64,000 bases of DNA from Hydrogenophaga palleronii NBRC 102513 (GTDB lineage Bacteria > Pseudomonadota > Gammaproteobacteria > Burkholderiales > Burkholderiaceae_C). The stretch lies in the NCBI RefSeq assembly GCF_001571225.1, contig NZ_BCTJ01000006.1, positions 1 through 64,000 on the forward strand, read 5' to 3'. The notes below the pieces were generated by a model that worked only from the letters and a program-made list of their open reading frames with translations, was not told the DNA's origin and made no database searches. Positions 18,753 through 29,105 of this stretch are shown here, piece after piece (within the stretch, counting starts at the first letter, position 1; each line of letters starts with the position of its first letter). The translations under genes and the position numbers were made by a program.

Positions 18753-19676
18753 ATGAACGACATCACCGACAAGCCCATCCACCTGGTCCTGATCACCGGC
18801 ATGTCCGGCTCCGGCAAGTCCGTGGCCATCACGGCGCTGGAAGACGTGGGCTTCTACTGCGTCGACAACCTGCCGCCCGCACTGCTCGAATCCTTCATCG
18901 AGCTGGAGCAGAACCAGCACTCCCCGCGCGTGGCCATCGCCATGGACGTGCGCAGCGCCGCCTCGCTGCCCGGCCTGCCAGCGCGGCTGGCCCAGCTGCA
19001 GCGCCACGCCACACGCCCGGTGCACCTCACCACGGTGTTCCTCGACGCCACCACCGACACCCTGGTGCGCCGCTTCTCCGAAACGCGCCGCCTGCACCCG
19101 CTGTCACTCAAGCACGCAACCGACCAGCACCGCGCGCTGACCGAAGCGATCGAACACGAGCGCGAGCTGCTGGCCGAGTTGCGCGAGCAGGCCCTGGTGC
19201 TCGACACAAGCCTGATCCGCCCGACGCGCCTGCGCAGCCAGATCAAGGACCTGCTGGGCGCGACGCAGGCGCCCCTGACGCTGGTGTTCGAGTCCTTCGC
19301 CTTCAAGCGCGGCATCCCCATGGACGCCGACTTCGTCTTCGACGTGCGCATGCTGCCCAACCCGCACTACGAGCCCGCACTCAAACCCCTCACCGGGCTC
19401 GACGTGGCGGTGGCGGCCTACCTGGCGGCGCAGCCCGAGGTGGTGCAGATGGAACAGCAGATCACCAGCTTCCTCAGCCACTGGCTGCCGCAGATGCTGC
19501 GCGACCACCGCAGCTACGTCACGGTTGCCATCGGCTGCACCGGCGGACAGCACCGCTCGGTCTATCTGGTGGAGCGGCTGGCGCAGGCCTTCGGCAGCGC
19601 CTGGTTCACCCGCGTGCGCCACCGCGAAGACGACGACTGGCCCACACCGCCCAGCCCGGCCGCAACCCACACCTGA
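18753..19676 (+). CDS. rapZ: RNase adapter protein RapZ
   Basis: GTP/ATP-binding protein of 307 residues. In enterobacteria RapZ guides RNase E to the sRNA GlmZ and thereby tunes GlmS; in other groups the targets are less clear. Walker A GMSGSGKS at 16-23, [22 protein letters not shown] and the C-terminal [16 protein letters not shown] are hallmarks. Start 7 nt after recN. No hprK or PTS genes accompany it here. Confidence 0.94.
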   Translation: MNDITDKPIHLVLITGMSGSGKSVAITALEDVGFYCVDNLPPALLESFIELEQNQHSPRVAIAMDVRSAASLPGLPARLAQLQRHATRPVHLTTVFLDATTDTLVRRFSETRRLHPLSLKHATDQHRALTEAIEHERELLAELREQALVLDTSLIRPTRLRSQIKDLLGATQAPLTLVFESFAFKRGIPMDADFVFDVRMLPNPHYEPALKPLTGLDVAVAAYLAAQPEVVQMEQQITSFLSHWLPQMLRDHRSYVTVAIGCTGGQHRSVYLVERLAQAFGSAWFTRVRHREDDDWPTPPSPAATHT

Positions 19677-19802
19677 GCAACCGCCCGGCGGGGCCGACCC
19701 CAGGTTCGCGCGCTATCTGACACGCTGGCCATCGCGCACCTGGTGGCAGCCGTGCTCAACCTCCCTGGCTGAAAAGCTGTCGGTTCCGGGCAAGCGCCAG
19801 CG

Positions 19803-20903
19803 TCAGCCGGGCAGCGCCTGCAACAGCAAGCGCACCGGGGCCGGCAGACCGTAGGCCGCCAGGTCCGCCTCGTCCACCCATTGGCCGGCCGGCCAGGCAT
19901 CCGCCTGCGGTGCCACCTCCAGCAACATCGGGTGCAGGCGCAGCTCGCGGTGCGTGAGGCTGTGCGCCACCGGCGCCAGGGCTTGCAGCTGCGCGTGCAA
20001 AACCTCGGGCAGCGCGGCCAGCAATGTTGCTTCGTCGGCGAACACCGGCGGGCAATACAGCTCAGCCCAGATGCCTTTGTCGGGCCGTCGCTGCAGCCAG
20101 TAGCGCGTGCCAGCCTTCCCATCGGCGTTGCTGCTGCGCAGCACCAGCAACCACCAGCTTTCGAAGCGGCGCACCAGCCGGCGCGTTTTCACCGGGTAAC
20201 GCTGCACCTCGTCGCTGGCGTGCGCGCGGCAAACGCTTTGCACCGGGCAGCGCGGACACAGCGGTTTGCTGCGCAGGCAGACCGTGGCACCCAGGTCCAT
20301 CAGGCCCTGGGTGTAGGCGGTCATGTCGTCCAGGGTGGGCGCAACAGGCAGCAGCGACTGGGCCAGTGCCCAGAGTTCGCGCTGCGGCTGGGTCTGTGCC
20401 AGATCGCCGTCAAACGCCAGCAGGCGCGACAGCACGCGGCGCACGTTGCCGTCCAGGATGGAGATGCGTTCACCGTGGCAGAAGGCGGCAATGGCGGCGG
20501 CGGTGGAGGCACCGATGCCGGGCAGGGTCTGCAGGCCTTCGGCGGTGGCGGGAAACACACCACCATGCAGTTGCACCACCGCCTGCGCACAGCGGTGCAG
20601 GTTGCGTGCGCGGCTGTAGTAACCCAGGCCGGCCCACAAGGCCATCACCTCGTCGGGCGCGGCCGCGGCCAGTGCCTGCACATCGGGAAAACGCGCGAGA
20701 AAACGTGGGTAGTAGGTGAGCACGGTGCTCACCTGGGTCTGCTGCAACATCACCTCGGACAACCACACGCGGTAGGGGTCGCGCGTGTGTTGCCAGGGCA
20801 GGCCACTGCGGCCGGAATGCCGCTGCCAGGTGATCAGGTAGGGCGCAAACAAGGCCTGCGGCGCCAGCGCGCCGGCTTCCTGCACGGACACCATGCGGCT
20901 CAT
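19803..20903 (-). CDS. mutY: A/G-specific adenine glycosylase MutY
   Basis: Removes adenine mispaired with 8-oxoguanine. 366 residues. Catalytic Glu50 in VWLSEVMLQQTQV, helix-hairpin-helix LPGIGASTAAAIAAF, catalytic Asp near 150 in ILDGNVRRVLSR, and the [4Fe-4S] cluster CLRSKPLCPRCPVQSVC. The C-terminal NUDIX-like domain recognises 8-oxoG. Its ATG overlaps the TGA of the upstream dynamin-like gene; an alternative ATG three codons in (20894) is possible. mutM, the partner 8-oxoG glycosylase, is two genes upstream. Confidence 0.96.
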   Translation of the reverse strand: MSRMVSVQEAGALAPQALFAPYLITWQRHSGRSGLPWQHTRDPYRVWLSEVMLQQTQVSTVLTYYPRFLARFPDVQALAAAAPDEVMALWAGLGYYSRARNLHRCAQAVVQLHGGVFPATAEGLQTLPGIGASTAAAIAAFCHGERISILDGNVRRVLSRLLAFDGDLAQTQPQRELWALAQSLLPVAPTLDDMTAYTQGLMDLGATVCLRSKPLCPRCPVQSVCRAHASDEVQRYPVKTRRLVRRFESWWLLVLRSSNADGKAGTRYWLQRRPDKGIWAELYCPPVFADEATLLAALPEVLHAQLQALAPVAHSLTHRELRLHPMLLEVAPQADAWPAGQWVDEADLAAYGLPAPVRLLLQALPG

Positions 20904-22846
20904 GCCGCCACGGCTTCGTCGGATTGTTCCTGTTCGGGCGCGGCCAGCAGGTGGTCGGTGAGCTCGGCGAGCTTGGCGTCGAGCTGGTTGAGGTCGTCCT
21001 GGTGCGCCTGCAGTTCGCGGATGCGATCGTCCAGGCCGCCAGCAGCCTGCTGGATGCGCGAGACCGCCTCGATGCGGCGGGTGAAGTTGCGGCGGCGCTC
21101 GCGCAGCTGTGCGTCGAGCTGGGCCGCGGCGGACTTGTTCCAGAGTTCCACCTCGTTCACCGCGGTGTCGTACACACCACGCAGGCGGCTCATCAAAGCA
21201 CGGGCGAGGCGTTCGGCGAACTCGGGCTGGGCCAGCCGCAGCGCATTGCCCAGGCTGAGGTATTGCAGGTGGCTCTTCTCGATGAGATCGAGCTCCTGCA
21301 CATAGTGGCCCAGGCGCGGCGGCGACGGTGCCTGCAGCGAGAAGCCGTATTCGGCGTTGAGGTTCTTGAAGCTGCCTTCCAGCATGGACTGGATCTCGCC
21401 AGCCATGTGGTCGGTCTTGACCAGATCGGTGCGCAGGCGGTCAAAGGTGTGGTCGTAGGCGCGTCGCACACCCAGCTTGATGCCAGGCTGCTTGAGCGCC
21501 TTGCCCAGCGTGGCTACCTCGGTCTTGAGGTGCGAGATGCTGAGCATGGCAAACAAATCCTTGAGCAGGCGCAGGTGCACCGAGCGCACGGCCTGGATCT
21601 TGGCGCCGCTGGCGTCGAAGTCGGCCTGCTCCTGCTCGATGCGCAGGCGCATCTGCTTGATCACGCCGGCGTTCTTGCCACGCAGGCCTTCGAGCTCCTG
21701 CACCTGTTCCACCAGATCCCGTGCGCGGGTGTGCACCATGCGGCCGGTTTCGGTGCGCAAGGACTCGATGCCCTTGGCCACCGCCGCCCGCAGGATCTTG
21801 CGGCGCTGGCCCAGCAGGTCCACGCCCAACGCGCTTTCCAGCTCCATCAGCTTGCTGGCTTCGAGCAGTTGTTTGTCGCGGTGCACCTTGGCGAGCAGGC
21901 CCTTCTGTGCAGACACGGCCAGCACCTGGCTCGGCGCCAGGCCCAGGATTTCGGCCGAGTCGGTGCGCTGCGAGGCAATCTGCAGCTGCACCTGCTCGGG
22001 CGAGCTGAGCGCGTCCCACATGGTGTCGATCTTGTTCAGCACCACCAGGCGCGATTCACGCCCTTCGCCCAACACCGCGAGGTGCTGACGCCAGATCGTC
22101 AGGTCGGACTTGGTGACACCGGTGTCGGCCGCCAGGATGAACACCACCGCATGCGCCTGCGGCAGCAGGCTCACCGTGAGTTCGGGCTCGGCGCCGATGG
22201 CGTTGAGGCCGGGCGTGTCCAGAATCACCAGGCCCTGCTTGAGCAGGGGGTGCGCCATGTTGATCAGGGCATGGCGCCACTTGGGCACCTCGATCAGGCC
22301 GTCGGCACCCGGCAAGGGGTTGTCCTCGGGCACGTCGTCGCTCCAGAAGCCCAGGGCAGCCGCTTCGGACTGCGGCACGCGGCGCACTTCGGCCACCTTC
22401 TGGATCGCACGCGCCAGCTGTTTGGGGTCATTGACGTCCAGGTCGATGCGCTCCCATTTGTCGGGCACGTTGCGCCAGTCCACCAGCGACTGCGGCTGCA
22501 GGCGGGTTTCGATCGGCAGCAGGCGCAGGCAGGGCGGCACGTCGGCGTCGTAGCCCAGCTCGGTCGGGCACATGGTGGTGCGACCGGCACTGGCCGGCAT
22601 GATGCGGCGGCCATAACCGGCGAAGAAAACAGCGTTGATCAGCTCGGACTTGCCGCGCGAGAACTCGGCCACGAAGGCCACCATGATCTTGTCGTTCTTG
22701 ACCTGGCTGTGCAGCTGATCCAGGCGCTCGCGCACGCCGGACTCCATCAGATCGTGGTCGGTCAGCCACTCGGACAACAGCTTCAGGCGCAAGGCAAACT
22801 GCTTGCGCCATATTCCATGCTGGTCAAATTCCTGGTTGAAGCTCAT
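20900..22846 (-). CDS. dynamin-like GTPase
   Basis: Large GTPase of 648 residues of the bacterial dynamin type. G1 loop AEFSRGKS (60-67), a threonine-containing switch in SAGRTTMCPTELGYD, G3 DTPGL near 206, G4 NKID near 270. The rest is mainly alpha-helical with predicted coiled coil (LRIEQEQADF region, and the final 80 residues rich in Leu/Gln/Glu). No obvious transmembrane segment. Bacterial dynamins remodel or protect membranes, but this subfamily has no assigned role known to me. It is translationally coupled to mutY, with mutM 112 nt upstream on the same strand. Start chosen at ATG 22846; the upstream extension is low-complexity. Confidence 0.9.
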   Translation of the reverse strand: MSFNQEFDQHGIWRKQFALRLKLLSEWLTDHDLMESGVRERLDQLHSQVKNDKIMVAFVAEFSRGKSELINAVFFAGYGRRIMPASAGRTTMCPTELGYDADVPPCLRLLPIETRLQPQSLVDWRNVPDKWERIDLDVNDPKQLARAIQKVAEVRRVPQSEAAALGFWSDDVPEDNPLPGADGLIEVPKWRHALINMAHPLLKQGLVILDTPGLNAIGAEPELTVSLLPQAHAVVFILAADTGVTKSDLTIWRQHLAVLGEGRESRLVVLNKIDTMWDALSSPEQVQLQIASQRTDSAEILGLAPSQVLAVSAQKGLLAKVHRDKQLLEASKLMELESALGVDLLGQRRKILRAAVAKGIESLRTETGRMVHTRARDLVEQVQELEGLRGKNAGVIKQMRLRIEQEQADFDASGAKIQAVRSVHLRLLKDLFAMLSISHLKTEVATLGKALKQPGIKLGVRRAYDHTFDRLRTDLVKTDHMAGEIQSMLEGSFKNLNAEYGFSLQAPSPPRLGHYVQELDLIEKSHLQYLSLGNALRLAQPEFAERLARALMSRLRGVYDTAVNEVELWNKSAAAQLDAQLRERRRNFTRRIEAVSRIQQAAGGLDDRIRELQAHQDDLNQLDAKLAELTDHLLAAPEQEQSDEAVAA

Positions 22847-22958
22847 GTGCCGTGGTCCCCGTCGATGGGCCAATATAGCATCGGCACCCGGGTGAAACCT
22901 GACCGGCAGGCATGCCCGACAGCCGGGCGCCCCGCCCGCCTTCTCACCCGGCAGCGCC

Positions 22959-23774
22959 TCAGCGTTTCTGGCAGGCCGTACAGAAGAAGGTCGAGCGCTG
23001 GCCCTGGCGCATGGCCTTGACCGGCGTGCCGCAGACCCGGCAAGGCAGGCCCTCGCGTCCGTAGACCATGGCATCGAGCTGGAAGTAGCCGCTCTTGCCC
23101 TCGGCGCTGGAGAAATCGCGCAGCGTGCTGCCGCCCAGCACCACCGCGCGCTGCAGCACCGTCACGATGGCCCCGTGCAGGCGCGCCGCGCGCGGCTTGC
23201 TCAGGCGGTCCGCCCGCAACGCCGGGTGGATGCCGGCCATGAACAAGGCTTCGGAGGCATAGATGTTGCCGACCCCGACCACGATGTCTCCAGCCATCAA
23301 CACCTGTTTGATGGGTGCTCGCCGCAACTGCAGGGCACGGTGAAAGGCCAGCGGATCAAAGCCTGGCCCCAGCGGCTCCACGCCCAGGCCACCCAGCAGC
23401 TTGACCGCGCGGGCGTCGTCCAGCGAGGGCGCATACACCACCGCGCCAAAGCGGCGCGGATCGTGCAGGCGCAGCGTGCCCAGGCTGGTCTGCAACTCAA
23501 CATGGTCATGCACGCCGCGTGGAGGCAGGTTCGGCGCAAACTGCAGGCTGCCCGACATGCCCAGGTGCACCAGCAGAACGCCTTCGTCCAGCTGCACCAG
23601 CAGGTACTTGCCGCGCCGATCCACCGCGCGCACCAGCCGCCCGGCCAGCATGGCGGGCTCACAGCCCAGCGGCCAGCGCAAGGCCTTGCCCATGGACAGC
23701 GCGAGCACGCGCGCGCCCGTGATGCGGTCGGCAAAACTGCGGCGCGTGACCTCGACTTCGGGCAACTCGGGCAT
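22959..23774 (-). CDS. mutM: formamidopyrimidine-DNA glycosylase (Fpg)
   Basis: Bifunctional glycosylase/AP lyase of 271 residues excising 8-oxoguanine opposite C. Begins MPELPEVEV, giving the catalytic Pro2 and Glu3 after Met removal. [24 protein letters not shown] and the C-terminal zinc finger (CRVCGTP...FFCTACQ) are all intact. The conserved N-terminus fixes the start. It heads a minus-strand group mutM - dynamin-like GTPase - mutY, divergent from the TPR gene. Confidence 0.97.
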   Translation of the reverse strand: MPELPEVEVTRRSFADRITGARVLALSMGKALRWPLGCEPAMLAGRLVRAVDRRGKYLLVQLDEGVLLVHLGMSGSLQFAPNLPPRGVHDHVELQTSLGTLRLHDPRRFGAVVYAPSLDDARAVKLLGGLGVEPLGPGFDPLAFHRALQLRRAPIKQVLMAGDIVVGVGNIYASEALFMAGIHPALRADRLSKPRAARLHGAIVTVLQRAVVLGGSTLRDFSSAEGKSGYFQLDAMVYGREGLPCRVCGTPVKAMRQGQRSTFFCTACQKR

Positions 23775-23866
23775 GTCTGAAAGCTTTTTCTGTGGCGGCA
23801 GGAACATCGGTACGGTCTTGTGATCCCAAAGCGGAGACCCGTACACCTTCCCATTATCATGACCCG

Positions 23867-25648
23867 ATGAACACCATGCACCGCACAGCGACCCTGGTTC
23901 TGATGGGCCTGGCCTTTGGCGCCGCAGCGCAGCCGGCCACACCGGGTGCGCCGCCCACGGAGGCCACCACACCCCCGGCCAGTGCAGCCCCCATCACCAA
24001 CTCCGACCTGAACGCGCCGCTGTTCTACCAGTTGTTGATCGGCGAACTCAACGTGGTGGCGGGTGATCCGGGCACGGGCTACTCGCTCTTTCTCGATGCG
24101 GCGCGCAAACAGAAAAACCCCGAGCTGTACCGGCGCGCGGTCGACGTGGCGCTGGCAGCCCGCTCGGGCGATGCCGCACTGACCGCCGCACGAGCCTGGT
24201 CACAGGAGTTGCCCAACAGCCCTGAAGCCAACCGCTTCGTGCTGCAGATCCTGCTGGCGCTCAACCGCGTGGCCGAAACCGGCCCGGTGCTCAAAGCCAT
24301 CCTGCAGGCCAGCCCGGTGGCCGAGCGCAACGACACCATCAACGCCATTCCGCAGACCTTCAGTCGCCTGACCGACAAGGCGCTGGCCGCCAGCGTGGTG
24401 CGTGAAGCGCTGGAGCCCTCGCTCAAACAAGCCTTCCACGCCGCCGCCGCATGGACCACCGTGGGCCGCATGGAACTCGCACAGCAGAATCTGCCACAGG
24501 CACTGGCCGCGGCACGCGAGGGGCACAAGGCCGATCCGGCCTCGCCCTACCCGGCCCTGCTGGCGCTGGAACTGATGGAACAAGATGTGGACGGCGCCGA
24601 GGCCCTGGTGCGCCAACAGTTGCAGGCCGGCAGCACATCGTCCGCAACCTCGGGCGACACCGCTGTGGCCCTGTCTTACGCCCGCATCCTGCTCGACCTG
24701 CAGCGCAACGCCGAAGCGCGTACGCAGCTCGAAGCCCTGACCACCCGGCAGCCCGAACAGGCCGAACCCTGGCTGCTGCTGGCATCACTGCAAGTGCAGG
24801 ACAACAGCCTGCCGGCGGCCACCACGTCGCTGCAGAAGTTCATGGCACTGGCGCGCCAGTCGAGCGACGAGCGCATCAGCCGCGGCCTGACCCAGGCCTA
24901 CCTGCTGATGGCCCAGATCGCCGAGAAACAGAACGACTTCCCCACCGCCAACGCCTGGCTGGACCGGATCGAAAACGCCGACGACATCATGGCCGCGCAA
25001 ATGCGCCGCGCGTCGCTGCTGGCGCGCCAGGGCCAGCTGCCCCAGGCCCGCGCCCTGCTGCGCAACCAGCCGGAGCGCCGCCCCGAAGACGCGCGCCTCA
25101 AACTCGCGGCCGAGGCCAACCTGCTGCGCGACCTCAAGCAATACCAGCTGGCCTACGAGGTCTACACCGAAGCCGCCGCCAAATTCCCCGAAGACACCGA
25201 CCTGATCTACGACCAGGCCATGATGGCCGAGAAGGCCGGCAAGATCGCCGACATGGAGCGCCTGCTGCGCCAGCTCATCGCGGCCAAGCCCGACCACCAC
25301 CACGCCTACAACGCCCTGGGTTATTCGCTGGCCGAGCGCAACCTTCGCCTGCCCGAGGCCAAACAGCTGATCGAGAAGGCAGTGTCCATGGCACCGGGCG
25401 ATGCCTACATCCAGGACAGCCTGGGCTGGGTCGAGTTCCGCATGGGCAACACCGCACGCGCGCTGCAGATTCTGCAGGCCGCCTACGGCAAACGCCCCGA
25501 CCCCGAGATTGCCGCCCACCTGGGTGAGGTGCTGTGGGTCAGCGGACAACGCGAGCAGGCGCTCAAGGTCTGGCGCGAAGGCCTGCTGCTGGCAGCAGAC
25601 AACGAAACCCTGCAGAGCACCCTGAAACGCCTGCAAGTACAGCCATGA
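23867..25648 (+). CDS. exported TPR-repeat protein
   Basis: 593 residues with a Sec signal peptide ([22 protein letters not shown]) and TPR-like helical repeats over nearly the whole mature length, clearest near the C-terminus ([40 protein letters not shown]). Probably periplasmic or outer-membrane-associated and acting as a protein-interaction scaffold. Its TGA overlaps the lolB ATG by 4 nt; a TPR protein ahead of lolB-ispE-prs is a recurring order in betaproteobacteria, suggesting an envelope function linked to LolB. Exact role unknown. Confidence 0.88.
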   Translation: MNTMHRTATLVLMGLAFGAAAQPATPGAPPTEATTPPASAAPITNSDLNAPLFYQLLIGELNVVAGDPGTGYSLFLDAARKQKNPELYRRAVDVALAARSGDAALTAARAWSQELPNSPEANRFVLQILLALNRVAETGPVLKAILQASPVAERNDTINAIPQTFSRLTDKALAASVVREALEPSLKQAFHAAAAWTTVGRMELAQQNLPQALAAAREGHKADPASPYPALLALELMEQDVDGAEALVRQQLQAGSTSSATSGDTAVALSYARILLDLQRNAEARTQLEALTTRQPEQAEPWLLLASLQVQDNSLPAATTSLQKFMALARQSSDERISRGLTQAYLLMAQIAEKQNDFPTANAWLDRIENADDIMAAQMRRASLLARQGQLPQARALLRNQPERRPEDARLKLAAEANLLRDLKQYQLAYEVYTEAAAKFPEDTDLIYDQAMMAEKAGKIADMERLLRQLIAAKPDHHHAYNALGYSLAERNLRLPEAKQLIEKAVSMAPGDAYIQDSLGWVEFRMGNTARALQILQAAYGKRPDPEIAAHLGEVLWVSGQREQALKVWREGLLLAADNETLQSTLKRLQVQP

Positions 25649-26142
25649 TCGCGCGCCGTTTTCCCGCGCCGTGGTGCCTGGCACTCGCGGCAGCCGCCCT
25701 GTTGTCGGCCTGCGCCACCCCGCCCCGCCCCGCGGCACAACCCGGCGAAGAACTCTGGAGCGGCCGGCTGGCGCTGCAGATCCACAGCACGCCGCCGCAG
25801 TCCTTCTCCGCCGGCTTCGATCTGCGTGGCGCCCCTGCGGCCGGCGAACTGCAACTGATGTCCCCACTCGGCAACACCCTGGCCACCGTGGTCTGGACGC
25901 CGCAGAGCGCCGAACTGCGCCAGGGCGGCCAGGTCACCCAGCGCGGCAGCCTGGATGAGCTCACCACCGAGCTCAGCGGCACCGCCGTGCCGGTGGCCGC
26001 CTTGTTCGGCTGGCTGCGCGGTGAACAGGGCGAGGTGCCGGGCTGGCAGGCCGATCTGTCGCGTCAGGCAGAAGGCCGCATCACGGCGCGCCGCTCGGCC
26101 CCGTTGCCGACGGCCGAGCTGCGCGTCGTGTTCCAGCCATGA
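25645..26142 (+). CDS. lolB: outer-membrane lipoprotein receptor LolB
   Basis: 165-residue lipoprotein that accepts lipoproteins from LolA and inserts them in the outer membrane. Lipobox LLSAC with Cys23; no Asp at +2. WSGRLALQI, SFSAGFDLRG, GELQLMSPLGNTLA and the C-terminal pattern fit LolB. Start overlaps the TPR gene stop, and its own stop overlaps ispE by 4 nt. LolA is encoded at 60403 in the same window. Confidence 0.9.
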   Translation: MIARRFPAPWCLALAAAALLSACATPPRPAAQPGEELWSGRLALQIHSTPPQSFSAGFDLRGAPAAGELQLMSPLGNTLATVVWTPQSAELRQGGQVTQRGSLDELTTELSGTAVPVAALFGWLRGEQGEVPGWQADLSRQAEGRITARRSAPLPTAELRVVFQP

Positions 26143-27041
26143 GCGCGGCGGCCCCACCGCTGCGCCAGCTGCTGGACGTGCCCGCGCCGGCCAAGCTCAA
26201 CCTGTTCCTGCACATCACCGGCCGCCGCGATGACGGCTACCACCTGCTGCAGTCGGTCTTCATGCTGGTCGACTGGTGCGACCAACTGCATTTCGAGTTA
26301 CGCCCGGACGGGGTGATTCAACGCGAAGACCTCACGCCGTCCGCCCAGCTGCCTGTCGAAGACCTGTGCGTGCGCGCCGCGCGCGCCCTGCAACAGGCCA
26401 CCGGCTGCCCACTGGGCGTGCGCATCGGACTGGAAAAACGCCTGCCGGCCGAAGCCGGCATGGGTGGCGGCTCCTCGGATGCGGCCAGCACCCTGCTGGC
26501 GCTCAACCGCCTCTGGGGACTGGGCCTGAGCCGTGCGAAACTGGCCAACATCGGCCTGCAGCTGGGCGCCGACGTGCCATTTTTCATTGGTGGGCGCAAC
26601 GCCTGGGTGGAAGGCGTGGGCGAACGCCTGACGCCGGTGGCGCTGCCGCCGGCCCGTTTCCTGGTGGTCAAGCCACCCGGTGGCGCATCAACCCAACGAA
26701 TTTTTGGCGCGCCGACGCTCAAGCGCGATTCAGAAACTGCTACAATCCGAGGCTTTGCTGCAAACGACTCGTGTGACGGTGCGCTGATCGATCTCCAGAA
26801 AATTCTGGCGTTCGGACACAACGACCTTCAACCCGTGGCGCAGGCGCTGTGTCCCGATGTGGGGCATTGCATTCAGTGGCTCGCTGGCCACGGTTTGCAA
26901 GGGCGCATGACCGGATCGGGAACCGCGGTGTTTGCACATCTGCCGCAGACTGTGAACCTGACGGACGCCCCCGGCGACTGGACGGTCAGAGACTGCAGCA
27001 ACATGGATGCACATCCATTGCTTGACTGGTGTTGCGATTAG
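26139..27041 (+). CDS. ispE: 4-diphosphocytidyl-2-C-methyl-D-erythritol kinase
   Basis: GHMP kinase of 300 residues, fourth step of the MEP pathway to isoprenoid precursors (and hence undecaprenyl phosphate and quinones). PAPAKLNLFLHITGRRDDGYH carries the substrate-binding Lys and Asp; the ATP loop is AEAGMGGGSSDAAS near residue 107; GSGTAVFA is the third GHMP motif. Coupled to lolB by a 4-nt overlap. Confidence 0.96.
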   Translation: MSAAAPPLRQLLDVPAPAKLNLFLHITGRRDDGYHLLQSVFMLVDWCDQLHFELRPDGVIQREDLTPSAQLPVEDLCVRAARALQQATGCPLGVRIGLEKRLPAEAGMGGGSSDAASTLLALNRLWGLGLSRAKLANIGLQLGADVPFFIGGRNAWVEGVGERLTPVALPPARFLVVKPPGGASTQRIFGAPTLKRDSETATIRGFAANDSCDGALIDLQKILAFGHNDLQPVAQALCPDVGHCIQWLAGHGLQGRMTGSGTAVFAHLPQTVNLTDAPGDWTVRDCSNMDAHPLLDWCCD

Positions 27042-27132
27042 AATCTGCAGCGCACAGCCCGGTCAGTGGTTGCGCAACCTGCGACAATTTTGGGTTGGTT
27101 GTACGACATCACGTTGAACAGCCGACCTGCGT

Positions 27133-27209
27133 AGGGGAGTCGCCAAGTTGGTAAAGGCACTGGATTTTGATTCCAGCATGCGAGGGTTCGAGTCCTTCCT
27201 CCCCTGCCA
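27133..27209 (+). tRNA. tRNA-Gln (anticodon TTG)
   Basis: 77-nt cloverleaf with encoded CCA. Acceptor AGGGGAG/CTCCCCT, anticodon stem CTGGA/TCCAG around TTTTGAT giving TTG, T-arm GAGGG-TTCGAGT-CCTTC. It lies between ispE and prs, with a strong terminator 25 nt downstream. Confidence 0.95.
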
Positions 27210-27234
27210 CCGTTCAACACAAACGTATCGGAAC

Positions 27235-27260
27235 GGCCATCCCACCGGATGGCCTTTTTT
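27235..27260 (+). terminator. terminator after tRNA-Gln
   Basis: GGCCATCC and GGATGGCC pair around CACC and run into six T residues. It ends tRNA-Gln (and any ispE read-through) before prs, so prs probably has a promoter in the following 40 nt or depends on read-through. Confidence 0.9.
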
Positions 27261-27304
27261 GACGGCGATCCGCTCGGCCCGTCGCTCAAATCGCTGGGAA
27301 CACC

Positions 27305-28279
27305 ATGCAAGTTCAACCCCCGGATTTCATGATCTTCACCGGCAATGCCAATCCGGTGCTGGCTGCCGAGATCGCGCACCACCTGGGAACCCAGCTCGGC
27401 GCGGCCAATGTGGGCCGCTTCTCCGACGGTGAAGTCACTGTGGAAATCACGCAAAACGTGCGTGCCCGTGATGTCTTCGTGATCCAGTCGACCTGTGCCC
27501 CGACCAATGAGAACCTGATGGAACTCATCATCATGGTCGACGCGCTCAAGCGGGCTTCGGCCGCACGCATCTCCGCCGTGATCCCCTACTTCGGCTATGC
27601 CCGCCAGGACCGCCGCCCGCGTTCGGCCCGCGTGCCGATATCGGCCAAGGTCGTGGCCAACCTGCTGCAGACAGTGGGCGTGAGCCGCGTGCTGACCATG
27701 GACCTGCACGCCGACCAGATCCAGGGCTTCTTCGACATTCCGGTCGACAACATCTATGCGTCGCCCGTGCTGCTGGGCGATCTGCGCCAGAAGAACTACC
27801 CCGACGTGCTGATCGTCTCGCCCGACGTCGGTGGCGTGGTGCGCGCCCGTGCGCTGGCCAAGCAGCTCAACTGCGACATGGCCATCATCGACAAGCGCCG
27901 TCCGAAGGCCAACGTGTCGGAAGTGATGCATGTCATCGGTGACATCGAAGGCCGCAACTGCGTGATCATGGACGACATGATCGACACCGCCGGCACGCTG
28001 GTCAAAGCCGCCGAGGTGCTCAAGGAGCGCGGTGCCAAGAACGTTTACGCGTATTGCACGCACCCGATCTTCTCGGGCCCCGCCATCGAACGCATTGCCA
28101 AGGGCAATGCCCTCGACGAGGTGGTGGTGACCAATACCATTCCCCTGTCGCAGGCCGCACAGGCCTGCTCCAAAATTCGCCAGCTCTCCGTGGCACCGCT
28201 GATGGCCGAAACCATCGCGCGCATCGCCTCGGGTGAGTCGGTCATGAGTTTGTTTGCCGATCAGGACAACCTCTTCTGA
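27305..28279 (+). CDS. prs: ribose-phosphate pyrophosphokinase
   Basis: PRPP synthetase of 324 residues, feeding purine, pyrimidine, NAD, His and Trp synthesis. Signatures [55 protein letters not shown] and the PRPP loop [13 protein letters not shown]. Downstream of tRNA-Gln and 99 nt ahead of rplY. Confidence 0.97.
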   Translation: MQVQPPDFMIFTGNANPVLAAEIAHHLGTQLGAANVGRFSDGEVTVEITQNVRARDVFVIQSTCAPTNENLMELIIMVDALKRASAARISAVIPYFGYARQDRRPRSARVPISAKVVANLLQTVGVSRVLTMDLHADQIQGFFDIPVDNIYASPVLLGDLRQKNYPDVLIVSPDVGGVVRARALAKQLNCDMAIIDKRRPKANVSEVMHVIGDIEGRNCVIMDDMIDTAGTLVKAAEVLKERGAKNVYAYCTHPIFSGPAIERIAKGNALDEVVVTNTIPLSQAAQACSKIRQLSVAPLMAETIARIASGESVMSLFADQDNLF

Positions 28280-28378
28280 GGGCCTGACAGCAGCAAAAAG
28301 TGGGCGGCCTCCATGGTGGGGGCGGCTCTTTTGAAACAGAGGCGTTCTGGTCGCGGAACCCCTCCACAGGAGTTAGTC

Positions 28379-29008
28379 ATGCAATTCGTCGCTTTTGAGC
28401 GCGCCAAGCAGGGTACGGGTGCGAGCCGCCGTCTCCGCAACACCGGCCGCACGCCCGGTATCGTTTTCGGTGGTGACACCGATGTCGCCACGATCGAACT
28501 CGATCACAACGCCCTGTGGCACGCCCTGAAGAAGGAAGCGTTCCACTCGTCCATCCTGGAGATGGATCTGGCCGGTTCGGTGCAGAAGGTTCTGCTGCGC
28601 GATGTGCAGTACCACCCCTACAAGCCGCTCGTGCTGCACGTGGACTTCCAGCGCGTGAACGACAAGACGCGCCTGCACAAGAAGGTGCCGCTGCACTTCA
28701 TCAACGAAGAGAACTCGCCTGCGGTCAAGACCGACAAGTGCGTGATCAACCACGTGATGACCGAAATCGAAATCGAGTGCCTGGCCACCCAGCTGCCCGA
28801 GAACATCACCGTCGACATGGGCGAAGTGGTCAAGGGTGCCACGGTGCACACCGGTGACATCAAGCTGCCCAAGGGCATCAAGCTGGTGATGCACGGCCGC
28901 AAGAACCTGACCATCGCCACCGTGGTGGAGCCGGTCGAAGAAGTGGTGGCCGCTCCCGTGGTCGCTGCCGCCGACGACAAGAAGGGTGCCAAGGGCAAGA
29001 AGAAGTAA
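28379..29008 (+). CDS. rplY: 50S ribosomal protein L25 (Ctc type)
   Basis: 209-residue 5S-rRNA-binding protein. The N-terminal L25 domain starts [20 protein letters not shown], followed by the long TL5/Ctc C-terminal domain (about 95-185) and an Ala/Lys-rich tail. AGGAG about 7 nt before ATG 28379 supports the start. A terminator at 29037 closes the unit. The prs-rplY-pth order is widespread. Confidence 0.95.
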   Translation: MQFVAFERAKQGTGASRRLRNTGRTPGIVFGGDTDVATIELDHNALWHALKKEAFHSSILEMDLAGSVQKVLLRDVQYHPYKPLVLHVDFQRVNDKTRLHKKVPLHFINEENSPAVKTDKCVINHVMTEIEIECLATQLPENITVDMGEVVKGATVHTGDIKLPKGIKLVMHGRKNLTIATVVEPVEEVVAAPVVAAADDKKGAKGKKK

Positions 29009-29036
29009 GTCCTGCCGGACGCTTCCCCCGCACCTG

Positions 29037-29067
29037 CAAAGGCCCGCTTCGGCGGGCCTTTGTGTTT
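29037..29067 (+). terminator. terminator after rplY
   Basis: AAAGGCCCGC pairs with GCGGGCCTTT around TTCG, followed by a T-rich tail (TGTGTTTT). It separates rplY from pth. Confidence 0.85.
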
Positions 29068-29105
29068 TCCGGGCCGCTCAAAAGGCCTGATCGATAATGC
29101 CGCAC

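Noticed and set aside
15953-18832. 959-codon open frame antisense to nadK and recN
   Set aside because: Runs through three real genes; product only resembles GC-rich antisense translation.
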